Positions 1-8,643 of a stretch of 64,000 nucleotides of DNA are shown here, piece by piece. The stretch is from Caballeronia turbans (GTDB lineage Bacteria; Pseudomonadota; Gammaproteobacteria; Burkholderiales; Burkholderiaceae). The stretch lies in contig FCOD02000002.1 of assembly GCA_001544655.2 (NCBI GenBank), forward strand, positions 186,001-250,000, written 5' to 3'. The position numbers were made by a program, and so were the translations under genes. The notes below the pieces were generated by a model that worked only from the letters and a program-made list of their open reading frames with translations, made no database searches and was not told the origin of the DNA. Position 1 is the stretch's first letter. Each line of letters opens with the position of its first letter.

Positions 1-651
1 GGCGCATGGCAGGCCACGAAGGACAGCACCGTCGACGCCGCGCAATGGCTCTTCACGACGCAAGTCAAAACGATGAACGTCGATCTCGACGCGCGCGCCG
101 CATTGAACGAAACCACGAGCGGTCGGCCGCTCTCGACCGTCGTGCGGCTCTACCAGTTGAAGGACTCGAAGACCTTCGCGCAGCTCGAATACGTGCAGTT
201 GCAGAACAACGACCTCGAGTTGCTCAAGACGGATCTCGTCGCGACGAAAGACGTTGTGATCCGTCCCGGCGCGAGCGCGAGCATCAGCGAGCCGATGGAC
301 AAGGACGCCGGGTACGTCGGTGTGGTGGCGTTCTTCCGTGCGCCGGGCAGCGACGGCGTATGGAAGCTGCTGATTCCGAAGCGGCAATGGAAAGACACAG
401 ATCCGGTGAAGATTCATGTACAAGGAAACCGGCTCGCCTATGAGGGCGCGAAACCCAGGCCTGTGACACGCGATACGCCGCAGCAGTCCGTCCCCGCTGT
501 GGCAGCGTCGGCGGCATCCGGTGTTTCGGAGGCTTCGGCGGCGGCCAAGGCTGCGTCGCCAAGCCTCGAGTCCGCGGCCGATTCGGTCAAGAGCGCGAAA
601 GCGGGCGCGAGCGCCGTGGCCCGCAGCGCCGGCGGACTGCTCTCGAACTGA
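1..651 (+). CDS. tssJ: Type VI secretion lipoprotein TssJ (5' end missing)
   Basis: The reading frame is open from base 1, so the start codon and lipoprotein signal lie outside the window. About residues 15-140 of the visible part match the TssJ/SciN beta-sandwich: a 'MNVDLDARAALN' strand, the 'RPLSTVVRLYQLKD' strand, 'LLKTDLVATKDVVIRPG' and 'YVGVVAFFRAPG'. TssJ is the outer-membrane lipoprotein of the type VI membrane complex and binds TssM. After the domain comes a low-complexity Ala/Ser/Pro-rich tail of about 65 residues, which most TssJ proteins lack. The OmpA-type lipoprotein gene follows 44 bases later on the same strand, which fits the end of a T6SS operon. No other T6SS gene is visible, so cluster membership is inferred from TssJ itself. 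Confidence 0.82.
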   Translation, partial: GAWQATKDSTVDAAQWLFTTQVKTMNVDLDARAALNETTSGRPLSTVVRLYQLKDSKTFAQLEYVQLQNNDLELLKTDLVATKDVVIRPGASASISEPMDKDAGYVGVVAFFRAPGSDGVWKLLIPKRQWKDTDPVKIHVQGNRLAYEGAKPRPVTRDTPQQSVPAVAASAASGVSEASAAAKAASPSLESAADSVKSAKAGASAVARSAGGLLSN

Positions 652-695
652 GCCGTGTCTGAATCTCAACCTTTACCACCACATCAGGAAGCAAG

Positions 696-1214
696 ATGAA
701 GCAGTTCCTCTCTCTCACCGCGTGCGCGCTTTCGATATCCCTCTTGGCAGGCTGCGCCACCGGACCGGATCGCGACAAGGAAATCGCCCTCAATCAGCAG
801 GTGGGCATCGAAGTGACGCAAACGACCGAGGGCGTGCAAGTGCGTCTGCCCGACCGCGTGCTGTTCGACTTCGATAAATCGACGCTGCGCAGCGATTCGG
901 GAACCGCCATCCAGCGCGCGGTCGTGCTGCTCGAGCGCAGCAAGAAGTCCGTGATCGTCGAAGGGCACACCGACAATACCGGCACGCACGAGTACAACCG
1001 GGCGCTCTCCGAAGAGCGTGCGCAGACCGTCGCGAGCGCACTGGAGGAGCGGGGCATCGCGTCCTCGCGCATCGCCACGAAGGGTTTCGCGTATGACCGG
1101 CCGGCGGCGAGCAACGACACCCCGGAGGGGCAGGCGAAGAACCGCCGCACGGAAATCGTGGTGATCGGCGAGTCGCTCGACGCGATCATGGGCAAGGCGG
1201 CGACGCGGAATTGA
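696..1214 (+). CDS. OmpA-family peptidoglycan-binding lipoprotein
   Basis: This 172-residue protein begins with a lipoprotein signal peptide, with lipobox LLAGC and Cys19 as the predicted lipidated residue. The C-terminal half (about 65-165) is an OmpA_C domain: 'VLFDFDKSTL', 'VEGHTDNTGTHEYN' and 'LSEERAQTVASAL' carry the Asp and Arg that bind meso-diaminopimelate in this family. An AGGAAG ribosome-binding site sits just before the ATG. It follows tssJ by 44 bases and is probably cotranscribed. OmpA-domain proteins often anchor type VI machines to peptidoglycan, so that role is likely but inferred. A general Pal/YiaD-like envelope role is the alternative. Confidence 0.85.
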   Translation: MKQFLSLTACALSISLLAGCATGPDRDKEIALNQQVGIEVTQTTEGVQVRLPDRVLFDFDKSTLRSDSGTAIQRAVVLLERSKKSVIVEGHTDNTGTHEYNRALSEERAQTVASALEERGIASSRIATKGFAYDRPAASNDTPEGQAKNRRTEIVVIGESLDAIMGKAATRN

Positions 1215-1332
1215 CGAAGGCTGCGGTCGGCGCATGCTGAACGTTCATGCCGACGAACACATGCGCCTGAGCGCTGCTCACCAGTCCGATACCGAACACC
1301 GTAGCGACAGCGACATAACCGATCTATTTCAT
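1186..1332 (-). pseudogene. Decayed small secreted-protein gene with stop at codon 3
   Basis: Reading leftward from an ATG at 1332 with a GGAGAAGG ribosome-binding site, the first codons are ATG AAA TAG. After the stop the frame gives a clean signal peptide, 'IGYVAVATVFGIGLVSSAQA', then 'HVFVGMNVQHAPTAA', and ends at 1186 inside the 3' end of the OmpA gene. The leader and the 'AHVxVG' mature start resemble the small exported Burkholderia proteins with PXPV repeats, whose repeat part is missing here. I read it as a gene killed by an AAG-to-TAG change and cut short. Use of an in-frame ATG or GTG after the stop cannot be excluded, but none has a ribosome-binding site. Confidence 0.5.
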
Positions 1333-1431
1333 GATCCTTCTCCGGGAAACGCGGTGCGGCGTGTTCGCGCATCGGTCGAGAAGGATTCTGGACGTCGGGA
1401 ATGAGCGCATGAGGGCGGCCGCGCAACGCGC

Positions 1432-2481
1432 TCATTCAGTGCCGCAGTCGTTGCAGGTGTTATCGATATACCTGGCGGGCTTTCCGCGCTCCGGCGGGCT
1501 GACCTGCATATAGCCGCCGTCGAGGATGTTATGCCGCACGACGTTCCCGCTATAGTCCACGCCGCCCTCGCCATTGGACCCGCCGGTGATATTGCCGCCG
1601 TTGATCATGCGGTTGCATTCGAGGACGTTGCCGCCGGAGTCCTGCGTGGCGTCGTTGTTCTCGGGACCCATGCGGCAGTTATCGGCCAGATTGTAGGCAA
1701 CGCGTCCTTTGACCGACCCCACCAGCGCAATGCCGTAAAGCGGGCAGTTGGCGAACGAGTTGAACACCAGCACGGCGCCGGTTCCGCCGCCTTGCCCTTC
1801 GGTCTGAAACATCGACTGGCCGAAGAAGTCGCGGAAGCTGTTGCCCGCGAGCGTGAAGTTGTCCACCGCGCCGTTGGTCTGCACAGGAATATCGTAGTGT
1901 CCGGGTTTTTCCCAGTCACGGATGCGGGTCGGATTGGCACCCACGAAGTTGCAGCCGACGAGACTGTTCCCCGTCGACGGACCCTCGAAGTTGAACATGT
2001 TGCTGTCCTCGCGGACCGTCTTTTTGAGCGTCGCGCCGGGCTCGCACTGGATATGCCGGTGACTGGCCGTGATGACGACCGTGTGATTGAGCAGATACGT
2101 TCCGGCGGGCACGAGCACGTCGCCGGCATCGACCGCGGCCTGGAACGCCCTGGTGTCGTCGGTTTTGCCGTCGCCGGTCGCGCCGAACGCCTTCGGGCTG
2201 CGCGGGTCGACCAGTTTGGGCGGCGTGAAGGACGTCTCCGGGCAACTCGCCGTCGCCGGGACGGGCGAACGGGTGAGGCTCGCGCGATAGCCGCCGCTGT
2301 CGCGCCCGTCTCTGAACTCGCGCCACCAGCGCATGACGTTGCTCAATGTAAGGCGATCGAGGATGCGGCCATCGTCCCAGGCAGCGTAGACCGTCTGAAA
2401 ATGCCTCGTCACGCCTGGCGTATCGATCACGAGCAAGGAAACGACAATCACTATCACGCCAACCACGATCGATTTCTTCAT
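1432..2481 (-). CDS. Right-handed beta-helix protein of the pectate lyase superfamily
   Basis: The 349-residue product starts with an uncleaved-looking hydrophobic segment (about 4-20), so it is probably anchored in the inner membrane with the rest in the periplasm, or exported. From about residue 90 it has the classic opening of the Pectate_lyase_3 family, 'KAFGATGDGKTDDTRAFQAAVDAG' in part, then 'VLVPAGTYLLN'. Asn/Gly-rich coils follow to the C-terminus ('GNSFRDFF', 'NRMINGGNITGGSNG', 'GNVVRHNILDGG'). The substrate is probably an acidic polysaccharide, but catalytic residues cannot be assigned by eye. It is divergent, across 260 bases, from a MurJ/MOP-type flippase, which suggests a shared role in surface polysaccharide. 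The 260-base gap shows no clear operator. Confidence 0.7.
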   Translation of the reverse strand: MKKSIVVGVIVIVVSLLVIDTPGVTRHFQTVYAAWDDGRILDRLTLSNVMRWWREFRDGRDSGGYRASLTRSPVPATASCPETSFTPPKLVDPRSPKAFGATGDGKTDDTRAFQAAVDAGDVLVPAGTYLLNHTVVITASHRHIQCEPGATLKKTVREDSNMFNFEGPSTGNSLVGCNFVGANPTRIRDWEKPGHYDIPVQTNGAVDNFTLAGNSFRDFFGQSMFQTEGQGGGTGAVLVFNSFANCPLYGIALVGSVKGRVAYNLADNCRMGPENNDATQDSGGNVLECNRMINGGNITGGSNGEGGVDYSGNVVRHNILDGGYMQVSPPERGKPARYIDNTCNDCGTE

Positions 2482-2741
2482 TTACATCCCATGCACGCTT
2501 TGATTTTCACGATGACGAGGCTTCGGTAAGGCGTCTCGCAGCCGCAACTCTCGCACCTATGATCGCGGACTTCTGCCCGGTAGCACACCAGGCGAGGCGC
2601 GAAAATGCCCGCGCAAAACTGCATCATCGCGCGCCGGTGGCATGGCGAACAGTCCGACCGTTGCGTTTGATGCACGCTCCCTCGGTGCGCAGGCGGCCAG
2701 CCGGTCCTGCGCGGATCGAGATCCAAATTGCCGGAGGAAGT

Positions 2742-4112
2742 GTGCTGACCGCAACAGTGCAATCGCTAAGAGAGCGTCTGCTTGGCGTTCATCAGGACCA
2801 CAAGCGCATAGCAAGGAGCGCCTTCGTCCTGCTGATATTCGTGCTCGCCGGGAAGTTCATCGGCGCATCGAAGGAAATGGCGATCGCGTATCGGTACGGG
2901 ATCAGCGGCACCGTCGACGCCTATCAGCTCGCGCTCACGCTCGTCACCTGGCTCCCCGCGACGATCACGAACCAGTTGAGCGTGCTGCTCGTTCCCGCGC
3001 TCGTCGCGCTCAGAAACGACAAGGCCCGGCAGAACCAGCTTCTCGGCGAACTCGAAGGAGCGGGGCTTGCCATCGGCATCGTGTTTTCGCTGCTGCTGTA
3101 CTTTTTCTGGCCTCACATGGTGCGCTTCTTCTCGGGAAGCCTCGCCGAGTCGACGCGCGAGATGTGCCGTCAAATGGTCGTCGGCATGACGCCGGTCGGC
3201 GTGCTGGCCTTCACGATCTGTATCTCGGCGGCGCGGCTCCAGGCATCGGAGAAGCACATCAACACGCTGCTGGAATGCGTGCCGGCCATTGCACTGCTCG
3301 TCTTCGTGCTGAGCGCGCGCGACAACACGTCGGTCATGCCGCTCATCGTGGGGACGACGATCGGCATCGTGATTCAGGCGGCGTGGCTGCGGATTCTCGC
3401 GAAACGCGCCGATGCCGTGCCCGCGCGTCCGCGTCTGTCGCTGCGCGCGAAGGAATGGCCGGGCATGACACGCTCGATGGGCATGCTGCTGATCGGCTCG
3501 GTGGTCGCGAACCTTTGGCTTCCCGTCGATCAGTATTTCATGGCGCATATGGGCGATGGCGCCATCGCGACGCTCGGCTACGCTAACCGCCTGCTCTCGC
3601 TGCTCGTGAGCATGGGGGCGATCGCCATCAGCCGGGCAACGTTGCCGATTCTTTCGGAAATCCTGCATCGAGGCGATCATGCGCGGGCGCGCAGCACGGC
3701 CATCAAATGGTCGTTCGTGATGCTGGCGGTGGGATCGATCGGCGCCGCGCTCGCCTATCTCCTCGCGCCGTATGCGATCAAGCTGTTCTTCCAGAAGGGC
3801 GCATTCACGAGCGAGGACACGATTGCGGTCACGAGCCTCTTTCGCTTCGGGCTTTCGCAGATACCGTTCTCTTTCGGGATGTGCGTGCTGATCCAGTTGT
3901 TCGCAAGCGAAGCGCGCTACAAGGCCATCACCGTCATCTCCGTGCTTGGCTTCGCGACCAAGCTGGCCGCCAATGCGGTGCTGATTCGCTTTTACGGTCC
4001 GCTGGGCGTGCCGCTCGGTACCGGCGTGGGCGCAGCCAGCGTGCTGGCCTGCTATCTCTTCTGGACCCGCTTCGCGCCGCCTTACGTCGGAACCGGCGAG
4101 CAAAGGTCATAA
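2742..4112 (+). CDS. MurJ/MviN-type MOP-superfamily flippase
   Basis: The product is a polytopic inner-membrane protein of 456 residues. I chose the GTG at 2742 because GGAGGAAG lies just upstream; the frame stays open back to 2559 but that part looks non-coding. Typical MviN features are 'AGKFIGASKEMAIAYRYGISGTVDAYQLA' in outline near the N-terminus, 'VDQYFMAHMGDGAIATLGYANRL' in outline, and 'LFFQKGAFTSEDT' in the second half. The family flips lipid-linked glycans across the inner membrane. It is shorter than housekeeping MurJ (about 510 residues) and sits beside a polysaccharide-acting beta-helix protein, so an exopolysaccharide flippase is more likely than the essential lipid II flippase. 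That choice is inference. Confidence 0.75.
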   Translation: MLTATVQSLRERLLGVHQDHKRIARSAFVLLIFVLAGKFIGASKEMAIAYRYGISGTVDAYQLALTLVTWLPATITNQLSVLLVPALVALRNDKARQNQLLGELEGAGLAIGIVFSLLLYFFWPHMVRFFSGSLAESTREMCRQMVVGMTPVGVLAFTICISAARLQASEKHINTLLECVPAIALLVFVLSARDNTSVMPLIVGTTIGIVIQAAWLRILAKRADAVPARPRLSLRAKEWPGMTRSMGMLLIGSVVANLWLPVDQYFMAHMGDGAIATLGYANRLLSLLVSMGAIAISRATLPILSEILHRGDHARARSTAIKWSFVMLAVGSIGAALAYLLAPYAIKLFFQKGAFTSEDTIAVTSLFRFGLSQIPFSFGMCVLIQLFASEARYKAITVISVLGFATKLAANAVLIRFYGPLGVPLGTGVGAASVLACYLFWTRFAPPYVGTGEQRS

Positions 4113-4124
4113 CGGCCGCTGGTC

Positions 4125-4154
4125 GTCAGCCGCTCATGTCTGCGAGCGGCTGAC
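4125..4154. terminator. Bidirectional terminator hairpin between convergent genes
   Basis: A perfect 11-bp stem (GTCAGCCGCTC at 4125-4135 and its complement at 4144-4154) encloses an 8-base loop. It lies between the stop of the flippase gene and the stop of the A-T-TE gene. No T-run flanks it on either strand, so termination strength is uncertain. Confidence 0.6.
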
Positions 4155-4171
4155 GATCCGGCCACTGCTTC

Positions 4172-7100
4172 TCACGCGCCCCGCACCATGACGCCGTGAC
4201 CGCGGCGCTGCACTTCCGACTCGTCCTCGACGCTGTAGTCCCTGTCCAGCACGGCCGCGGCGGCATAGACGCCCGGTTCCTCGATGACGCCCGCGTGATT
4301 ACCCGGCACTTCCGCGACCGTCAGCCCGCCGCGTGCAATCTTGCGATACAGCGGCAGCGGGTCGCCCCGGTCCTCGTCGCGCAAGGCGGCGCGCACATAG
4401 ACGATCCGTCCGCCCGCATACGGCTTCGGCCGATAGTTGTTCATCGCGGTGCGACACGTATCGCGCATGCGCCGCAACACCGGCGGCATCGGATCGGCGA
4501 GCGGCGCGGCCTGCGCCTGCGCCTGCGGCACGCGGCCGAGCCGCATCGATACCTTGTTCACGGCGGCGCGAAACTTGCCCGCCGCGAAAGTCACGCGCGC
4601 TTTCGGCGGCATGCCCGAGAGCGTCTTCCACAGCCGGCTCGCATAATCGCGCCGGAATTCGAGCAACGAGAACCACGGCAGCCAGCGCTCCTGGACGTAG
4701 GTGTCGAGCAGGCACACGAACTCCGTCTGCTCGCCCGCGCCGAACAACTGCTGCGCGATTTCGAGCGCGACCAATCCGCCGAAGGAGAAGCCGGCGAGCG
4801 CATAAGGCCCGCTCGGCTGTACCTTGCGAATCTCCTCGACGTACGTTTTCGCCATGTCCTCGACGCGGCGTTGCGGCGGCGTTTCACCGTCGAGTCCGAG
4901 CGCCTGCAGACCGTACACCGGACGCTGCTTGCGCAGACTCCCGATGAGCTGGGTGCATTCGAGCACCGAGCCCGTCACGCTGTGCACGAAGAAGAGCGGC
5001 GCGCCGTCGCCTTCGCGCATCGGCACGAGCACTTCCGATGTCTGTGGCAGCGCGCCGTTATCGATCACGTCGGCGAGTTTCGCGATGGTCGGCGCACGCA
5101 GCATGGTCGCAAGCGGAATCGGGCGTCCGATGATCGGCTGCAGTTCCGCGAGCAGCCGCGCCGCCAGCAGCGAATGCCCGCCGAGCTCGAAGAAATTGTC
5201 GTCGCGGCCGATCGGTGCGAAGGCGAACAACTGCTCCCATTTCGTCTGCAGCAGCCGTCCCAGTTCTTCGCGCGTGGCGTAGGACTGCGGCGATTCGGCC
5301 GGGCGGGGTTGCAAGGCGGGGTGCGCGCGGATTGCATCGAGCGAGGCGGGATTGCGCAGCGCGGCGGCGTTGGTCACGTCGAGTCCGTTGACCGCGTTGC
5401 GCACCGCCGCTTCAGTGAGCTTGCCGCTATGCGTGACCGGCAGGTCGTCGACGGCCGCGATCACATCCGGCACGTGCGCCGCGGACGTGCGGCGCACGAG
5501 ATCGCGGCGAATCCGCGCGATCAGCGGCCCGCTGAGCCGCGCGCCCGGCTTCAGCGTGACGAGCAGCACGAGACGCTCGCCGACGGGATTGCCCGGTCCA
5601 TCGGCGTTGGCGGCATCGCGCATGCGTTGTTGAACGACGATGCCCTCGCGTATCTCCGGAATATCGTTCAGCACGCCGTAGATCTCGCCCGGTCCGACAT
5701 TGATGCCGCGCACGACGAGCACGCCATCGCTGCGCCCATGCATACGCGCGGTGCCTTCCGGCGGAAGCTCGATCTGGTCGCCGTGTGTCCATACGCCGGG
5801 ATTCGCGCTGAAATACGCCTTGTGGAACCGCTCGCCGTCCGGGTCGTTCAGGAACCCGAGCGGGCGCGACGGGAACGGATTCGCGCACACCAGTTCCCCG
5901 GTTCCTTGCGTGCGCGCTCCGTCGCGCCACGCCTGAACGTCGAATGCGAGGCTCTTGCACTGCGCTTCGCCCGCGTACACGGGCAGGTTCGGATTGCCGA
6001 GCACGAAGCAGCCGAGGATATCGGTGCCGCCTGAAATGGATTGAAGCCGCAGCGGCTTCACGTTGTCGCGCACCCATTCGAACTGGGCGTCGAAGAGGAT
6101 CGCGCCGGTCGACATCATCGCGCGCAGGGCGCTCAGGTCGAATTCGCGCGATGGCACGAGTCCGGCGTCCTCGCACATCTTCAGGTACGCGGGGCTCGTG
6201 CCGAACACGTCGACGCGTTCTTCGGCGACGAGCCGCCACAACGTATCGACCGATGCGATCGGCCCGTCGTAGGTCACGATTTCGACGCCCGATGCGAGGG
6301 CCGACAACTGCCAGTTCCACATCATCCACGCGCAACTGGTGTGGAAGAACATGCGATCGCCCGGCTTCAGATCGCAGTGCAGCCGGTGCTCCTTCAGATG
6401 CTCGATCAGACTGCCGCCCGTGCCATGCACGATGCACTTGGGCTTGCCGGTCGTGCCCGAGGAGAACATGACGAAGAGCGGATGATTGAAGCCGAAGCGC
6501 TTCCATTCGACGCGGCGCGGATCGCCGGCGGCGAGCAGCGCCTCGAGCGATTTGACGGGCGGCGCGGCGCGCACGGCCGACGGATCGCCGTCGAGGCAGA
6601 CGACGCCCGCAAGCGTTGGCAGCGCGTCGGCGAGGATCGACAGCTTGTGCGCGAGCGGCGTGCCGGTGTCGAAAGACTGTGCGGCGGTATGCGCGAACAG
6701 GAAGCGCGGTTCGAGTTGCGTGAAGCGGTCGAGCAGCGTTTCGATGCCCATTTCGGTCGCGGCGGTCGACAGCGTCGCGCCGATCGCGGTCACGGCAAGC
6801 GCGGTGACGATCGCATCGGCGTCATTGCGCATCACGCCCGCGACGCGGTCGCCTTCGCGCAAGCCCAGTTGGGTAAGCGCGTCGGCGAGGCGAGCCACGC
6901 GCGCGCGCAACTCGCCGCGCGTGAGATGCACGCGGCGTCCGTCGGCATGGCAGGCGGTGAGCGCGGGCGCATCGGCGGGTGCGATGGAAAACCCGAGCAG
7001 GTTCTCGGCATAGTTCAGCTTGACGTTTGGAAAAAAGCTTGCGTGCTCGCATAGATCGCCGACGCACACGGGCTCCGCTTCGCCCGACCACTGCAGTCCA

Positions 7101-7309
7101 TGCGTCCATTGCATGAAGCACTTCCAGAAAACGCGAAAGTTCCTGACCGAGAAGTCGTGCAATTCGCTGTAGCGCGTGAAAGGCTGACCCGTGTGTGCCT
7201 GCAGCGCCGCGGTGAACGCGGTCATCTGTGACTGTGCGGTGCGAACGGGGTCGTGGTCGAAAATCGGCAGACGTGTTCTCGCCTCGTTGGGCGATTCCGA
7301 ACGATCCAT
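4172..7309 (-). CDS. Single-module A-T-TE enzyme with acetoacetyl-CoA-synthetase-like adenylation domain
   Basis: The 1045-residue protein has three parts. Residues about 1-660 form an adenylating domain of the acetoacetyl-CoA synthetase type: an N-terminal 'VFWKCFMQW' helix region, 'LNYAENLLG', the P-loop 'FSSGTTGKPKCIVHGTGG', 'FFHTSCAWMMWNW', 'GRSDGVLVVRGINVGPGEIY' and a C-terminal lid ending 'THSGKLTEAAV'. Residues about 675-750 are a carrier domain with 'FFELGGHSLLA', Ser713 being the phosphopantetheine site. Residues about 765-1025 are a type I thioesterase with nucleophile Ser842 in 'GFSFGG' and a likely catalytic His in 'PGNHAG'. No condensation domain is present. It should activate a carboxylic acid, probably a short beta-keto acid by family, load it on the carrier and release it. 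The product is unknown. Start ATG has GGGAG upstream. No tailoring genes adjoin it. Confidence 0.8.
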   Translation of the reverse strand: MDRSESPNEARTRLPIFDHDPVRTAQSQMTAFTAALQAHTGQPFTRYSELHDFSVRNFRVFWKCFMQWTHGLQWSGEAEPVCVGDLCEHASFFPNVKLNYAENLLGFSIAPADAPALTACHADGRRVHLTRGELRARVARLADALTQLGLREGDRVAGVMRNDADAIVTALAVTAIGATLSTAATEMGIETLLDRFTQLEPRFLFAHTAAQSFDTGTPLAHKLSILADALPTLAGVVCLDGDPSAVRAAPPVKSLEALLAAGDPRRVEWKRFGFNHPLFVMFSSGTTGKPKCIVHGTGGSLIEHLKEHRLHCDLKPGDRMFFHTSCAWMMWNWQLSALASGVEIVTYDGPIASVDTLWRLVAEERVDVFGTSPAYLKMCEDAGLVPSREFDLSALRAMMSTGAILFDAQFEWVRDNVKPLRLQSISGGTDILGCFVLGNPNLPVYAGEAQCKSLAFDVQAWRDGARTQGTGELVCANPFPSRPLGFLNDPDGERFHKAYFSANPGVWTHGDQIELPPEGTARMHGRSDGVLVVRGINVGPGEIYGVLNDIPEIREGIVVQQRMRDAANADGPGNPVGERLVLLVTLKPGARLSGPLIARIRRDLVRRTSAAHVPDVIAAVDDLPVTHSGKLTEAAVRNAVNGLDVTNAAALRNPASLDAIRAHPALQPRPAESPQSYATREELGRLLQTKWEQLFAFAPIGRDDNFFELGGHSLLAARLLAELQPIIGRPIPLATMLRAPTIAKLADVIDNGALPQTSEVLVPMREGDGAPLFFVHSVTGSVLECTQLIGSLRKQRPVYGLQALGLDGETPPQRRVEDMAKTYVEEIRKVQPSGPYALAGFSFGGLVALEIAQQLFGAGEQTEFVCLLDTYVQERWLPWFSLLEFRRDYASRLWKTLSGMPPKARVTFAAGKFRAAVNKVSMRLGRVPQAQAQAAPLADPMPPVLRRMRDTCRTAMNNYRPKPYAGGRIVYVRAALRDEDRGDPLPLYRKIARGGLTVAEVPGNHAGVIEEPGVYAAAAVLDRDYSVEDESEVQRRGHGVMVRGA

Positions 7310-7705
7310 GAAATGCTCCCTCAGCGGTTATGGCAATACCGGGTCCCTTCGGCTTGCCTTCTGTTTTTTCTTGACTCTTCGAGTTATGCGCGGCGCCTCT
7401 GGGCGCTCTGATTCGTCGAGGTCCGATTCCGGGCGGACGCGTGTCATCGACGATGAAGCGTATCGAGCCGAATCGCGCCGTAATGTGCGCAGAGGAACAA
7501 AAGACGTGGGCTGGCTGAAGGCGTCTGTCGGAAATCGGTAGGATTGACGCGGCTGTTGTGCAACAGATTGGAGAACGAACTATATGCTTGCAATAACCTT
7601 TCGAGCGGTCGATCGGCAGTGCGCTCTGAACGATGTCTTGCGCACGGACGCTTGCATGTTTCACATCGTCTAATGACTGTCTGAAAGAAGAGGTTCGACG
7701 GCAAC
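7310..7705. other. Divergent intergenic region, no gene seen
   Basis: This 396-base stretch separates the A-T-TE gene from the esterase gene and must hold both promoters. I see no convincing ORF with a ribosome-binding site, no long palindrome and no repeat. Its left half is GC-rich and the part near 7560-7690 is slightly more AT-rich, as expected for a promoter of the esterase gene. Confidence 0.5.
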
Positions 7706-8545
7706 ATGTATTTCCCGGCACGAAGAAAATTCATGACCCTGGCACTGGCAGCATGCGTGGGTGGCGTGGTCGCGAGTCGCGCGTTCGAGCGCGATGGCGA
7801 GCGGGCGGATGGCATCGCCTATGGCAAGGCGCAACGCGAGCGGCTCGACGTCTATGCACCCGAATCGCGCGCGCGCGCGAACCTTCCCGTGGTCGTGTAT
7901 TTCTACGGCGGCGGCTGGCAAAGCGGGCATCGTTCGGATTCGCGCGACATTGGGGAGGCGCTCGCCGAGCATGGCATCGTGACGGTAGCGCCGGATTACC
8001 GCATTTATCCGGACGTCGTTTTTCCGGGCTTTCTCGATGACGCCGCCGCGGCCGTGCGCTGGGCGCGCGATCACGCGGCCGAATTCGGCGGCGATCCCCG
8101 GCGCATCTTCCTGATGGGTCATTCCTCGGGCGCGCACATGGCCGCGATGCTCGCAACCGATCCGCGCTATCTGGCCGCGCAGGGCATGGCGAACACGTCG
8201 CTTTCGGGAATGATCGGACTCGCAGGCCCATACGCCGCCATCCCGACGAGCGACCCTCACATGGACGAGATCTTTCCGGCGGCATTGCGCCAGAGCGCGC
8301 TGCCCATCGCGTTCCTTTCGGGCGACAAACCGCCGATGCTGCTCGCCGCGGGCACGGCGGATACCGATGTCGATCCGCGCAACAGCGATCGTTTCGCCGA
8401 CGCGTTGCGCGCGCATCACGACGCCGTCGTCCTGAAAAAATATGCGGGATACGGCCACGATACGATCATCAAGTCATTCTCGGCGAAGCGGCGCAAGGAC
8501 TCGCCCGTTCTCGCCGATGTCACCGCGTTCATCGACGCACACTGA
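7706..8545 (+). CDS. Alpha/beta-hydrolase, exported esterase with Tat-like leader
   Basis: The 279-residue product carries the signature of the BD-FAE/hormone-sensitive-lipase group: oxyanion-hole motif 'YFYGGGWQSG' near residue 65, nucleophile elbow 'GHSSGAH' near 140, an acid in 'AAGTADTDV' near 215 and a His in 'GYGHDTI' near 255. The N-terminus 'ARRKFMTLALAACVGG' has a twin-arginine followed by a hydrophobic stretch, so Tat export is plausible. It should hydrolyse a small ester or amide; the substrate cannot be told. It ends about 100 bases before marR, and cotranscription is unlikely because a good promoter lies between them. Confidence 0.75.
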   Translation: MYFPARRKFMTLALAACVGGVVASRAFERDGERADGIAYGKAQRERLDVYAPESRARANLPVVVYFYGGGWQSGHRSDSRDIGEALAEHGIVTVAPDYRIYPDVVFPGFLDDAAAAVRWARDHAAEFGGDPRRIFLMGHSSGAHMAAMLATDPRYLAAQGMANTSLSGMIGLAGPYAAIPTSDPHMDEIFPAALRQSALPIAFLSGDKPPMLLAAGTADTDVDPRNSDRFADALRAHHDAVVLKKYAGYGHDTIIKSFSAKRRKDSPVLADVTAFIDAH

Positions 8546-8578
8546 GCACATGGCGGTCTCCGAGCACAGAAATAGACT

Positions 8579-8606
8579 TTGACAAAATCTGACTTTGCAG
8601 TAAAGT
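8579..8606 (+). promoter_or_regulatory. marR promoter with candidate MarR operator in the spacer
   Basis: TTGACA at 8579-8584 and TAAAGT at 8601-8606 are separated by 16 bases. The spacer holds CTGACTTTGCAG (8589-8600), a degenerate copy of the CTGAC-N2-GTCAG palindrome found before the outer-membrane factor gene and before emrB. A second symmetry, ACTTT-N5-AAAGT, overlaps the -10. This placement fits autorepression by the MarR protein encoded next. Confidence 0.55.
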
Positions 8607-8643
8607 TACGTGCCATGGCGGTTCGCCGCACCGGAGAACAGGC

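Noticed and set aside
1531-2529. A 332-codon open frame antisense to the beta-helix gene
   Set aside because: No ribosome site and no family features; the opposite strand encodes a clear signal anchor and beta-helix.
2742-4112. Calling the flippase the essential lipid II flippase MurJ
   Set aside because: It is about 55 residues shorter than the usual Burkholderia MurJ and lies next to a polysaccharide-acting gene, so a paralogue is more likely.
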